A stretch of DNA of 64,000 nucleotides from NCBI GenBank assembly GCA_963277665.1, contig OY728121.1, forward strand, positions 957,068,097-957,132,096, given 5' to 3'. How positions within the stretch are numbered: the stretch's first letter is position 1; each line of letters begins with the position of its first letter. The notes beneath the pieces are model-generated. The model ran no database searches and was not told where the DNA came from. It worked only from the letters and a program-made list of their open reading frames with translations. Of the stretch, positions 39,291 through 50,899 are shown one piece after another. The DNA comes from Viscum album (lineage: Eukaryota; Streptophyta; Magnoliopsida; Santalales; Viscaceae). The position numbers and the translations under genes are program-made.

Positions 39291-40230
39291 ATATAGAGGA
39301 CCTTGTACTAAATCTCAACATCACAGACTAATTTTTAATGAATGTTTGTGGGGAAATGGTTGATAGATACAAACTAACCTTCTTTTAGGGTGGATGTGTT
39401 GTGAATCCCAATCGGGTGTTGATGGTGCCTTCTCAATAGTGGTAGGTATCCGTCAGAATGCATTGGGGGTGAACAAGGCCACTAGAGTAATATAATAGTG
39501 TACCCTTGGTTGGGAATACTCTTGATCATTCACTTGATGTTGGTGTCGGGTTTTTTTGTACTAAGGCCAGTAGAGTATTGGAATAGTCCACCAGTTTCTT
39601 GGCCTAGAGGATTGGTTCCTGCTGGAATAGATGAGGCAAGGTGGGAGCTCTCCTTGGTGGCTCCTGGATGGTATTCAATACTGGAGGGAATTGGAAATCC
39701 ACTACATCCTTGTTTTAGGGGAGTTATTTGAATTATTTATCGATTGAGAGGCACCAAACGGGTTTTACTATTGGAGTGGGGAGCAACAGCTGCCTACACG
39801 GCCCTTAGGTGAGGTGGTGTCAGTGAGTTGCTGAAGTATCGTGGTCCTATAGAGCCATTTACCTCATGGTGGTAACTCTCTCCTTCTCATATTAGTGTAT
39901 GAGGTTATTTATCAATCTCATGTAGACAGTTTCAGTGTGTGATATGGGTCATGGTCACCCAATATATGATGGATTAACAATTATCGTGGAGGATTTGGAG
40001 TCATTTGGGATTACTCCATTGACCTTTCTCCTACATCGGCATCTATAAGGATTGGGTTACTAGTTTACTACAAATTGGGTCCTGAAAATCTGAAAGATTT
40101 AGATGTCAACATGGATTGATGAAAACCAATTTCTAATTCCCCAAAGATATCTAATATTACATCGATGGAGACAGAGATCCATATAGACAATGTCACAGAT
40201 CAGAATACCCAACGCTTAACAACCCTTATT
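39291..40230 (-). other. Tat element 5' untranslated region
   Basis: Lies between the primer-site repeats and the 33-bp array. No motif recognised. The 77-codon plus-strand frame at 39,498-39,731 is antisense to the element and unconvincing. Confidence 0.35.
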
Positions 40231-40239
40231 TCTAGGGAG

Positions 40240-40484
40240 TACCATGTCAGGCCCACTATTTTATTAGTGGGTGATGGAACCAAATATATAGATCCAGTGA
40301 CATGCTAAACTTTTGATATGTATAATGCTACAAATACCCATGTTTAGGAGAAAAGAGTCACATCGGGTTCACTATTTCAATTTGTCATCATACTTCAACA
40401 AAATTTGAGTAAAAATCTTGATCTAATGACCAACATGACCTGTATCAATGGTTAAAAGAGAGAAGATTCAAATTTGGTTTACCA
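40240..40484 (-). other. primer binding site (tRNA-Trp-like) with two further downstream copies
   Basis: Directly after the 5' LTR end the minus strand reads TGGTAAACCAAATTTGAATC (40,484-40,465). It matches the complement of the plant tRNA-Trp 3' end as I remember it at 15 of 20 positions. Two more copies lie downstream, about 111 and 226 bp away: TAGTGAACCCGATGTGACTC at about 40,375 (17 of 20) and a third, weaker one at about 40,259. The units form a short tandem array with a period of about 112 bp. Only the first is in the correct position for priming. Confidence 0.5.
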
Positions 40485-40485
40485 T

Positions 40486-43400
40486 TTCTACTTATAGTGC
40501 TTTGAGTGAGGTAAAATACCACAGGTGTGTTGACATATGCTGGTGTGAAACTGTTTCCCCACATTCTCACTTTCGACGGGTAGGTAACATTCATCAAATT
40601 CATAGGTGATGTATGATCCATGATCGGAACAGGATGATGTGATTTCAGTTTCCCCATATATAGATAACTCCTTTAAAATCATCAACCAGTCTGTGTCTCT
40701 TTAATATATTAATTATTGTTTGTGAAACTCATTCCATATTCCTTCTCTTTGTGGATACCTATTAATTACACTGCTTCTGTCTGGACATTCCTAAGGTTCC
40801 TGACTAGGCAGCCACTGTCAGTCCATAGAGTAGTCATGTTTGGAATCATTTTCATGTATGGACACTAGGAACAATGGTCACCTATATTCTACATCTTATG
40901 GTGGAATGTCATGGAGGAATCATAAGTACATAAATCAAGGCATCCCATGTCGATCACGATGTATCTAATGCGAAAAGTATATTTTCTTAAAATTTCAACT
41001 CAACCATCCCATGTATTTCATGTGGTAGATGATTACATAGGCATATATCTTTCATGGATTTCACATTATGAATATCAGGTTTTACATAATGTTGCTATTT
41101 TAAGCCATATATTTAATGTCTTCTAGAGATATAGTGATGTTAATCAGAACACCATTAGTGGTGGATCATGGAGGTTCACCATTGGGAAGGATCACTTAGG
41201 AGGGTTATCGATGAATATATCAGAATGGATATGGAGGTGGAACCATGAGTTTTTCCCTATAATGAGATAATGTTACTGAGTGAAGGTTGATTAGAACACC
41301 CTTATAGGTGGATCAGAAAGGTTCTCTTCTAGAAGGGGGGAACCTGTCTTTTTCTATTGGTCAGTATTTAACCAAAAAGAGGTGTCCTACAAACCCTGCT
41401 TCAATGGTATAGATCGAAACCCACATAGATTGATTTTGTAGTTTACGTTAATTTTATAAGACCAGTTAATGTAGTTTAATGTCATTCAATAAGGATTCCC
41501 TTTCAAGAAAAGGAGAATCAATGTTGGATAGTTTGGGTATTATGCCAGTAAAATTCCCTTCACAAAATTATTTCCCTTGGTTGGATGGTGTGGGGGAATA
41601 TGCATGGGAGCTACATGAAGGGACCTAAAGGATATGTGGTCTCTAGTTAGTGTCATGATCTTAATGTAGTGTGGTGTCCTAGAGAAAAACTTAATGGGTG
41701 TGGTTGGAGTGGATAGAGCAGATGGAGTGGATAGAGTGTTGGAGTGTTGGGTTTGGAACACAGGGAGGGTTCCAATGTATCCCAGTTAATTAGGAATGAA
41801 AGAACATGTTGTTTGGTATGATATGGGGATTATAAAGGAGGAGGAGGACCATTGGATGGGACAATATTGGGTCTTATGCATAGGTTCATCCCATTGAGCA
41901 TGTATGATTATTGGGGATTACACATGGAATCATAACATTAAAAGGTAACAGATGGGTCTTACATTAGAAGAGATACCCCTCTAAGTAGAAATAGTTTGGG
42001 CTAACACTTGAGAGCTTCCCATGGGATTAGAGGATGTATTCAATGGCCTCTAAAAACCTCTATGCCCTTGTGGATATTTCTTAGTGTGAAAAAATAGGAT
42101 GTAATATACCATATGGTCATGTTGCGAATGATGCGGTAACGAGATATGATGTGGGGACTATAAATAAAAGCTACCTGGGGAGGATCTCACTCCACATGAG
42201 AAGGATCACATTACATGTGAGTGGGGTTTACTCATGGAAGTGGTCCCACAGAGGATGTCACTCCTTATGGGGAGGATCTAATTCCATGTTTGTGGGATAT
42301 CATTCCCTATGAGGATAAGCGATTTGGATAACATCCCATGTCACTCACACAAGAATCATCATATGCCTATTTCATAAGGGAATGTCATAGTTTAACATCG
42401 TGTGTTGAGGAAATATGTACCAAGTTGTTTTATGTTATACAACATGGATATGGGGGACTCACTTATTAACCCATGAGAATACATAACCGCTGCTCATACA
42501 CATTTTGGTAGGAAATGGATTGCACAATTCTATGGTCTAACAGTGTAGTGGAGTGGCCAATAAGGAGGTCCACATTAGCATGCCTAAGCTAATAAGAAAA
42601 ATGCATTAGTGTACCTATGTTGAGAAGAAAAATCTAAATGGGAATCTCAAAAAGTATTGGAATATTATTAGGCCAAAAATGGGTTTCATATGTCATATAA
42701 GGACTAGAGGTCTAGTTGAACTGGTCCAGGATGGGTTTGGGGACCTTGAGATCTCCATATTCATGATGAGGTGTCCATAGATGGAAGGAATCATAGATAG
42801 GCCATGGAGAATGTCTTCTACAAGAATAGGGACTCAGAAATAGTTTCTTCACAAATATTAGGTGTTTGACAGAGGTTAAGGGGTTTAAAAAGGATAATTC
42901 CTCACAAAATATGGTGAAACTATAACAAGATGATGTCTTGGGTTGGTAAATGATTACTTTGTAGAGGATTAATGCTTCATGAAGCCTCATGTACCACTAA
43001 GGGAATTATTTCTCCTCAAATGGTGTAGAAATATGTGAATGTAATACTTAACTAATGTATACTTATTCAATAACATTTGGAAGTGGGTTTCATGAAGACC
43101 ATGTACCATAAATGATCAATTTTTCAGTTTGGTTCATAATTCATAGGCGATTCCCAAATTGGGAGAGATTCATAAGTTTATGGGACATGTAACTATCTTC
43201 CAATGGTTGGAATGAGTTGTGTATTTATAGAAAAATGGGTTTTTGAAGATGGGAAGTAGTTAAAAAAGTAGATTTGGGCCTCGATAATGACTACACCTCT
43301 GTCAAGCTAGAGAGGGACACCATCAATCCTTGTTGATGTCATGGAGTTACCTCAGAATCCAAGAGCATACTGTCAAGGCATCACGCATTGGGAATGTTAG

Positions 43401-43524
43401 ATTCATGAACAAGATTTTGGAAGCAATCATTTAGAATATTTCTTTGGCCATTTTGGATCTTCATTGCTCCAAAATGGCTATTAATTTCTTGAAAAAACTC
43501 ATGGAATGTATTTTGGTGCCAAAA
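40486..43524 (-). repeat. 5' LTR of the Tat element
   Basis: An uninterrupted 3.04-kb LTR, colinear with the split 3' LTR (11,742-13,382 and 18,149-19,538). On the minus strand it starts TTTTGGCACC at 43,524, a decayed TGTTGGCACT, and ends next to the primer site at about 40,486. Small frames within (for example 41,540-41,761, 42,712-42,990) are not genes. Confidence 0.75.
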
Positions 43525-45216
43525 TATATTTTACATGATTAAACATATATATGTTTTGTATTGAGATACATGATATTCATGTAGAAATTTTTTAGGAATA
43601 CGATAATTTCAAGAGAATAATTTGGAACAATAATTACATTCACTATTACAAAAACACCCACCATGAAGATGTATTTTCTTCTAAAGTTCACTTAAAGTTC
43701 CCATCATACAAGTTTTTTCAATTTTTCTTGTGTAATTTATAATGGAACTAGAATATGTCACTTAAAATGGAATTGGAAGTTGAATATGGTTATAAGTATG
43801 ATACATCTTCAAACCTGCTCTCCCATTTCCCATTATGAATATTATTGAGTACTATGAATGGAATATTATGATGAGTTAATTCATGAGAAACAATATCATG
43901 AGGTCATATATGAATATTAGTCCTGGACCCAAAGTTAATTTTATGAATAAACCTACCATGACACATTATTTCCATCTATCATGAAATATAAAATCTATTA
44001 AGATGAAGATGATCTCCATAAAAAAAATATTTATGAGAAGCTATGATAGTGTGGTAGTCAGAAGATCCAAGTGAAATCTCTAATTTAAATTACTATGTTT
44101 TTCATGATATTGATTTTTCATTATTTGAAAACATTATTTGGACAATATTTCTTGGTTTTCTATTTGGATGTTATTCTTTAATTATAATAATACTGATTGA
44201 TAATATTTGGATGATTTTGTGCAGAATTTAGAGTGAAATATGAAAGATTATTTTATCATCATTTTAATGAGATGTTGGTGGACACCTAATTATTCAAATC
44301 CAAATATTAAATTTTTTATAGATATCGTTGTAATATATGTGGTTTTATTTTAATTATTTTAAACTAAGTATTAAATGTGTATTTGAATCAGTCTTGAAAG
44401 AGTATTTCTCATCAATAGTGTTAAAATATCATTAAAATTTAAATTTATTTTAATGAGTTTATTTTTATTTTTTTATTTTAAAAAGTAAAGAATTCAAAAG
44501 TGATGTAAAATTATTATTATTATTTCTAAAGGATATTGAATCATTTTATTATTTATTTTGGAGGGACAAGAACCTTCTATAACTTTTTGATGTTTTCCCA
44601 TTGTATATAAATATTTTTCTTGGAGGTTGAAAATTTGTGCTTGAAAAATATTTCTCTTATAAAAATAAAAAGTGTTACAATATTTATATGTATGTTCTAC
44701 ATTTAATAGAGAGGGAAAAGTATTTTATGTAAATATTTATTATCTCACAATTTAAAAAGGAATATGGTATGTGAAAATCCTTTTATTTTACTGTTTTTTG
44801 TTAATAATTATAAGTATGCAAGAAGTTTAAGATCTATTGACTATTATTGTATGCATGATTGAAGATAAAAACCACATATAAGTTATGGAAGAATCTATAA
44901 ATTAAATGAATAATCAAAAATCTATATCTCATATATGTTCTTCTTCTATGTTATCTTCTCATACGAAGATATGATTATCGGGGTTCCCCTTAAAAGTACC
45001 TGAAGGCCTTGTAAAAGAATTATTGTAAGGATTCAACTACTTATACACAGTTGTCATGGTCTCCAAATAAAATGACCATCTTAGTAAAAAAACCAATCCC
45101 ATAATGAGAGAATTAGTGGCATGTAACAGGATATATCATTTCCCTAACCCACTGTAAATCATCATTTCATTCCCTTTCTTATATTTAATTTCCTCTTTAT
45201 TAATTTTCTCTATGGG
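43525..45216 (+). repeat. LTR 2 of the SIRE-like element, right part
   Basis: Continues the copia LTR cut at 11,741, and matches LTR 1 from about 6,545 to 8,260. Landmarks: GAGATACATGATATTCATG at about 43,564 (6,573 in LTR 1), TTCACTATTACAAAAACA at about 43,639 (6,648), GACACC.AATTATTCAAAT at about 44,280 (7,295) and the block around 44,560 (7,580). The two LTRs differ at many sites, in keeping with an old insertion. Confidence 0.65.
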
Positions 45217-45400
45217 AGATGGACCAAATATCATTATTTCAAGTGCGAAAATTTAAAAAAAATCATGTATTTAAAAGGACATAATTAACCACCCCCCCTC
45301 TTGTGTCTTTACCATCATTATCTCTAAGAAACACCCCACCCTCATGGTTTATTATTCCAATGGGTGAAACATTCATTCAAAATAGAAAATTGTTTTTATT
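45217..45400 (+). other. SIRE-type leader following LTR 2
   Basis: Homologous to the leader after LTR 1 (8,261-8,465): both have TTTAAAAGGAC/TTTAAAAGAAC followed by the C-rich motif (ACCCCCCCTCTTGTGT here) and ATCACCACC/ACCATCATT. A leader after a 3' LTR means that LTR 2 also served as the 5' LTR of a further unit, or that two copies recombined. Confidence 0.5.
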
Positions 45401-45739
45401 ATATATAAATATGATTAATGTTTTTATTTAAGGCATGTTAAGGATGAAATGAGTAACCTGCATTTAAATGTAGATGAAATGATTATTATTTGTTAAAACA
45501 TGAGGTGGTTTAATTATGTAAAGAACCTAATTAATTATCCTTTTGAAATAAAATATCAATGTAATGAAAAATATATTCTAGTTATAGAAATTATTCTGAG
45601 AAAAAAGAGGCCAAGGTCTAATGTCTATAGAATCATGCTCATGTGACAACAGTTTTGAAATAATATCTATTTGTTCACATAACACCTACATGAATTCCAT
45701 TGGGTCATCAAATTATGTTACACCTTAAGAAATACCCAA

Positions 45740-46430
45740 ACTATGATACTGAGTATATTTCATTAATAATAACCCATGAGATAACATTGTTAGCAGTCTT
45801 TTGTATTTTATGGTCTTCTCTAGAGTATGAATTTCAATTTATGTTTTTACTATAAGTAGGTTTATCAGAAAACCTGGTGTACTACACTAGGATTCATTGT
45901 ACTAAATCCTTATGTTTATGTAAATGTATTTTGATTTATGGACTCAAAATGGAAATAAAGGTATTTACAGTGATGATTTTATTTTGTTTGTTCATTATGA
46001 CTAGGTTTATAATGATGAAACAAGAAAAGAAATTACTATGTTTTTATTCCTAGCATGTAGTTTACTAGTTCCATGGAAATGAAATATGCATTAAAATATT
46101 TCATTGCACACTAATTAGGAATAAAAAATAGATTTATCTGAATGTATTGAAGGGGATATTTGGTTAATGGGATTGATTAATGAACTTTATTTAACTACGT
46201 AAAGTGTTGGTGTGTGTTGTGATAATCAATCCTACCCACACATATCATTAAATCATGTTTTCCATGGTTTATTAATGCATGTAGAAATTAAATCTAATTT
46301 TGTTATTAATATTTTTGATACGAGGATAATGTGTGTTTTTAAGGTACACAAATCAGATTACCCAATTGATAGTTTGAAAAAAAAAATTAATCTAATTTTA
46401 GTTCATTTTTAGGTCTTGTGAATGTTTTCG
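45740..46430 (+). pseudogene. decayed copia pol: RT end and RNase H
   Basis: Plus-strand relic in shifting frames. SRFIRKPGVLH (about 45,857-45,890) matches the SRFM..P...H segment after copia RT. FVHYD-VYNDETRKEITMFL (about 45,985-46,045) fits the Y.DADWAG...TRKSTTGF motif of RNase H. CCDNQSYPHISLNHVFHG (46,218-46,271) fits YCDNQSA.HIA.NPVFHE, and the run to about 46,410 (CVFKVHKSDYPIDSLKK) fits the V.S..Q.ADIFTK end. The CDNQSA..NPVFHERTKH style differs from the copia relic at 2,050-3,450, so it is likely another lineage. It is cut by the Athila LTR. Confidence 0.7.
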
Positions 46431-46490
46431 TATTAAAATAATGTATGTTATTATAATGTGATCATATACAATCATATTCTATTGAAGGGT

Positions 46491-48148
46491 GAATGAAAGG
46501 CAGTGTCTGGGGTGCTTTATAAAATATTTTTGATTAGGTTAAGTACAACATAGTGGATTAATTAGGTCGTTCTTTTATGGAGGAAGTGAGTTAAACAACT
46601 ATTAATCGGAATGAAGAAACCATGAATCTTAGTGAAGAAAATGAACAAATCTAGGGGTTTTGGTTTAGAGATATTCAGACAATATAAAAAACAATCAAAC
46701 GGTAAGGAACCATCAATGGCACAATTTTTTTAAAAACACTAATATGAGAGGACATAATCAATCTAATATACCACCTTTACCATACATTTATCCTTATCCC
46801 ATATGATTTTAATTCATTTAATTTTGATCTACTAACCTTGTTAGCCCAAGAACCCTATGTAAATCAACAAGACTACAAATATTGGAAAAAATGAACCATA
46901 GGTCAGCTTTGGGAATTCCAATTGAAACACCCTACTTTGATTGTGATTCAAAAGCCAGAATGTGTTCAATGTTAAATTAGGTGTGCATATCCTCCAGGTA
47001 TTTGAGAATTAAATGTGTTTGGGATGAGACTTGAACCCTACAATTCTATCCCATGTTGACTAGATTTTGCGATTGATGTTTCACTCACACGATTAACATA
47101 AGCCCGAACACACTGTCAAGTTGTAGTTGATCAAGTTACATAAAAAATTAAAAATCAATTATTTTTTCACAATTTATAAATAACATTATGTTTATGTATT
47201 CAATGTAAATAAATTAATGGTGTAGGGATTAGATCGACAATGAATGACATCACACTTCAATGAGTGGAGTTTTTATTGGGGAAACAATTTTCATAAGCAA
47301 TGGATTCAAAGGGAAACACCCAGTCTGGTCCCCACTCTTAGATTCAAGCACCATGAATAGAAATTAAAAAGATGTAAAAATATTTAAAAATAAGAATAAT
47401 TGAATAAAAATAAAATTTACATGTATGAAAAAAAATGAAAAATACTGTAGAGGTGAGAGTGGAGATCCTTCTTGGAAGAGCTCTTTTCAAAAATTCTTAC
47501 TACTTTCAAGTGGTATTTTAGGTTTCCTAGAGACACCAATTCATAAAAACCATCCTAAATACTCGACTAACCATCTCAAATAGTAAAAAACTTATATTTA
47601 TAGAGTGGAGGGGTGTCTAGGTTAAAGAAGTTTGAAGTGCTAATGGGGAAATTGGGCCTAATAATTTATTCCAACTTACACTGCCATTTAGACCGTTAAA
47701 AATCATGGATAATCTAATCTAGAAGGTTTATTATTTGTTATATATTTGTTTCAAGAGATTATATACAAATTTTAGACCTATCTAGGATTGGAGAAAGAAT
47801 ATATGACCCAAATAGTGAAGTGATGTCCAATATGGCTAGTCTAGTACCTCATTGAATTCATGGCCCATTTACTCCACCCAAATGCATGATCCAGCTCTGA
47901 TTTCCTAAATTAAAGTTCAATATCATTGAGTCAAAATCACTTTTAAAGTATTTTTACATCAAATAAAACATAGAAAAATATTTATGGATGAATAAATAAA
48001 GTTCAATTTAAAGGTTAAAACTGAAATTTTCATCAAATTTTCAGATGAATGATCTAATCCATAATATTTTATAAGTCAACATATTTAACACAATGTGGTG
48101 AAATAATGTCATTTATTTTTAATAAAATATTCAATAAAATTTTGTTTT
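46491..48148 (-). repeat. 3' LTR of the Athila element
   Basis: Colinear with 55,272-56,913. The strongest shared block is GGGATGAGACTTGAACCCTA at about 47,020 and 55,797, followed by CAATTCTATCCCATGTT. Further pairs: AAAAACACTAATATGAGA at about 46,732 and 55,508, and TTTCACTCACACGATTAACA at about 47,079 and 55,853. Confidence 0.8.
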
Positions 48149-48149
48149 A

Positions 48150-48167
48150 AAAACTCCCCCATCTTTA
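48150..48167 (-). other. polypurine tract of the Athila element
   Basis: On the minus strand TAAAGATGGGGGAGTTT lies next to the 3' LTR start, as needed for plus-strand priming. Confidence 0.65.
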
Positions 48168-49520
48168 CCATTTTACACTCCTAGGAAAAGTCACATATCA
48201 TGTATTCCAAATAATTATTACAATATATGAATGTTTATATTACTCAATCTAGAATGGAAATATTGAAAAAGTAAGAATCCCATAAAGAGGCAATATCAAT
48301 AAATTTTAAATTCATTTACATTTAAATTTTTTCAAAATAACATCTAGTGGGATCAATAACACTAATTATATTGAAACAAGTCATGGTTCTACCATGACAC
48401 TAATTATCCAAGTGTGTGTGCCCCAACCATTCCATGTTCAAATATCCACCCTTTATTCAGTATATTTTGTTCAATTAAAATAATTATATATACCTAGGTC
48501 AACTCACCAAAATTGTTCTAAATTCCATTACAATGAAATTTGAAAACCCACTCAAATATGCATTCCTGAAAGTTAAACCACAAGCTCCCGATCTAGATAT
48601 CCACATGTGTTGTACATTTCAACACTCCCCTAATTTATTATTTTTGTTGTTTTTTCCAAACTTTTCACTTGGAAAAAATCCCACACTCATATATAAATCC
48701 CTTTTTGATATCCTCATGATATATATTGTAGTATTATTAACAATATCAAAGGTTAAAGAAGAGTGGGTTTGGACTTGGAAAAGAAATGACCCATATTTTT
48801 TTGTTTGTTTTTATGGGTGTAAAACCGTGGGATAATAGGATCACATGCCTAAGTCAATTCAGTATGGTAATAAATATAATTGGAATTGAAAAGAATTTAT
48901 GTATCAACCATTGATATATGATGAATTTTTTTTATCTAACTTGGCTATACCATCAATTGAGTGAGAACTATTTCACAAGTCATGGTTGTGTGAAAATATG
49001 TTTGTAGAAACGAATGACCCAATAGTCCATGAAAAATATCATAGAGAATGTTTTCAAAATATAAATGGATTTATAATGACACAACCAATCATATAATCAA
49101 TATATTCATTTTTTTATGAAAATCATCCATTCATGATGAAATATTTTTCATTCTTATCATGCCACCAATGAATTTTGAAAACATGCATTTTCCATAAATT
49201 CCTTATGTAAATAACCATGTTACATGATATGTTTTTTTTTGTTTTTTGATGAAATTTTAACATAAAACCTTAAGGAAAGAACAAAAAACATAAAAATGAA
49301 AAATCCTGAATAGAAACCCAAAAATTTTGTCCCCTTCCACACACATAAAATATTGAATTTTCCTCAATGTGAACCTATGAGATGATATATGCACATGAAG
49401 TGTAGAATTTTAAATAGTACAACTAATATAAAAGTCAAAGGGTTAGGAACAACCTGATATTCTCATGTAATGACGGGGTCATATAGTGTGATAAAATCAA
49501 CTCCATCAGTAGGAATTACC
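48168..49520 (-). other. Athila region between integrase and 3' LTR
   Basis: About 1.35 kb without recognisable coding. The 100-codon plus-strand frame at 48,533-48,835 is antisense, shows no motif and is probably chance. Confidence 0.35.
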
Positions 49521-50640
49521 TCAATGTATTTCTTCAATAATTTTCCAATAACTATAAAGATACATTATGTGTCGTCCAGTTTGATCACCACTACACCATA
49601 AAGAAAAACATTAGACACAAAAAGGCCCTAACCATATGGAACTCAACTTACTAGGCATCAACTTTAGCCACGAACTCTATAAAATTATTTTCTTTCCAAT
49701 ATGAAACTCCTTTTTTAGATCATTATATCACAATATACTTTTAAAAAATTTCCATGTAGAACCTTTTGTTCTCATATGATGAAAATTTTATCTTTTTAAT
49801 CTCTTGAGTTTGAAGCTTACATTGAAATCCATCTTGTCCAAAATCAATGTTTCATTTCTTCATTTCCCCATATTCTCGATGCTCAACTTTAACTAGGTGA
49901 TGAAATGCTTCCACATTAATAATCTGAAATGGGTAAATACCGATGGGATTTAGGTATGTAGTCTAATAAGAAAATTCCCATCATCTAAGTGCATTCTTCA
50001 ATACATTATATTCAACTGCATAGTTTTTTACAAAATGTGATTCTAATCCTGATTTAAATGCTCAACCTGTCTATTTGTTTGGGGGTGGTATGGTGTTGAT
50101 GTTTTGTGTGTCGCACTATACATCCAAAAGAGAGAATCCAAATTCCATTTGAAAATTGTGTCCCTTGTTCACTGACGATATCATTTGGTACTCTAATCCT
50201 ATAGTAAATTTGAGCCTTGACAATGTACACTACAACCTGAGAGTCATTAGTCCTGGTGGCCTTATCCTCCACCCAATTGCTAACATAATCTACAGAAGCC
50301 AAAATGAAGAAGAAAAACAATAAACTATGAAAATGACCGATAAAATCAATTCCTCATACATAAAATATCTCACAGAATAATATTAGTTGTTGAGTAATCT
50401 CATGTCTCCAAGAAATGTTTCTCATTTAATGTAAATGTGATAATTACATACATAATAGATGAGCATCATGGAATAATCATGGAAAATATAACAGAGTCTA
50501 AAATTGTCATAGTTTCCATTCGGTTCCAAATTATCCTACACATGATACTGTATGGAAGAAATGTAGAACAAACTCAAACCCATGATTTGGAACACACCTC
50601 TTAATAACTTGATCACTACACAAGTTTCTTAGTTAGGGAT
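49520..50640 (-). pseudogene. Athila integrase domain
   Basis: An 88-codon open run (50,320-50,054, minus) contains FFILASVDYVSNWVEDKAT, close to the Athila integrase segment ILVAVDYVSKWVEA.A. It goes on with NDSQVVVYIVKAQIYYRIRV and IVSEQGTQF, in which the second catalytic Asp (VSDQGTHF) is replaced by Glu. Upstream, a zinc-binding relic is seen around 50,400-50,640. Downstream, after several stops, pieces such as LKKEFHIGKKI and YGVVVIKLDDT (about 49,570-49,700) match the C-terminal part. Not functional. Confidence 0.8.
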
Positions 50641-50899
50641 CACCACACACATAAAACCTAGATTCACATTATAATTTTTGGACCAGATGTTTCATTAAAT
50701 TTGAAGGAATTTTAGAGGAAACAATGTAGTTAAATAAATCTAAATTCCAAGGATGTGTACCTAATAGAGCATAAATATGCTCATTTGGGAATGTTTCCTG
50801 AAGTGGTATATGGTCCAAGATTTTATCCTCTAGTGTGTGGGAAATAATACTCTTGTGATATACCCATATATTTTATGAACTATTATTCTCGATTATCTC

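Larger units (their letters stand above)
11742..43524 (-). mobile_element. giant Tat/Ogre-like Ty3 LTR retrotransposon with nested insertions
   Basis: A 31.8-kb insertion. Without the Tekay LTR and the LINE copy inside it the element is about 24.4 kb, in the range of Ogre-type Tat elements. Evidence for one unit: two LTRs of equal length (3,032 bp after removing the Tekay insert, and about 3,039 bp), a G-run purine tract next to the 3' LTR start, a primer site next to the 5' LTR end, gag-PR-RT-RH-INT order on the minus strand, and a 5-bp target duplication (TTTAT/TATAT). On both sides the flank is the same SIRE-like LTR, interrupted. An extra frame on the opposite strand between integrase and 3' LTR is a known trait of the Tat lineage. 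All coding parts are decayed. Confidence 0.75.

Noticed and set aside
43525..45216. Independent copia solo LTR
   Set aside because: It lacks the first kilobase of the LTR, and exactly that part ends at 11,741 on the other side of the Tat element, so it is the displaced right half of the same LTR.
48533..48835. 100-codon plus-strand frame with hydrophobic segments, possible env-like protein
   Set aside because: It is antisense to the Athila element, and no signal or fusion motif is visible.
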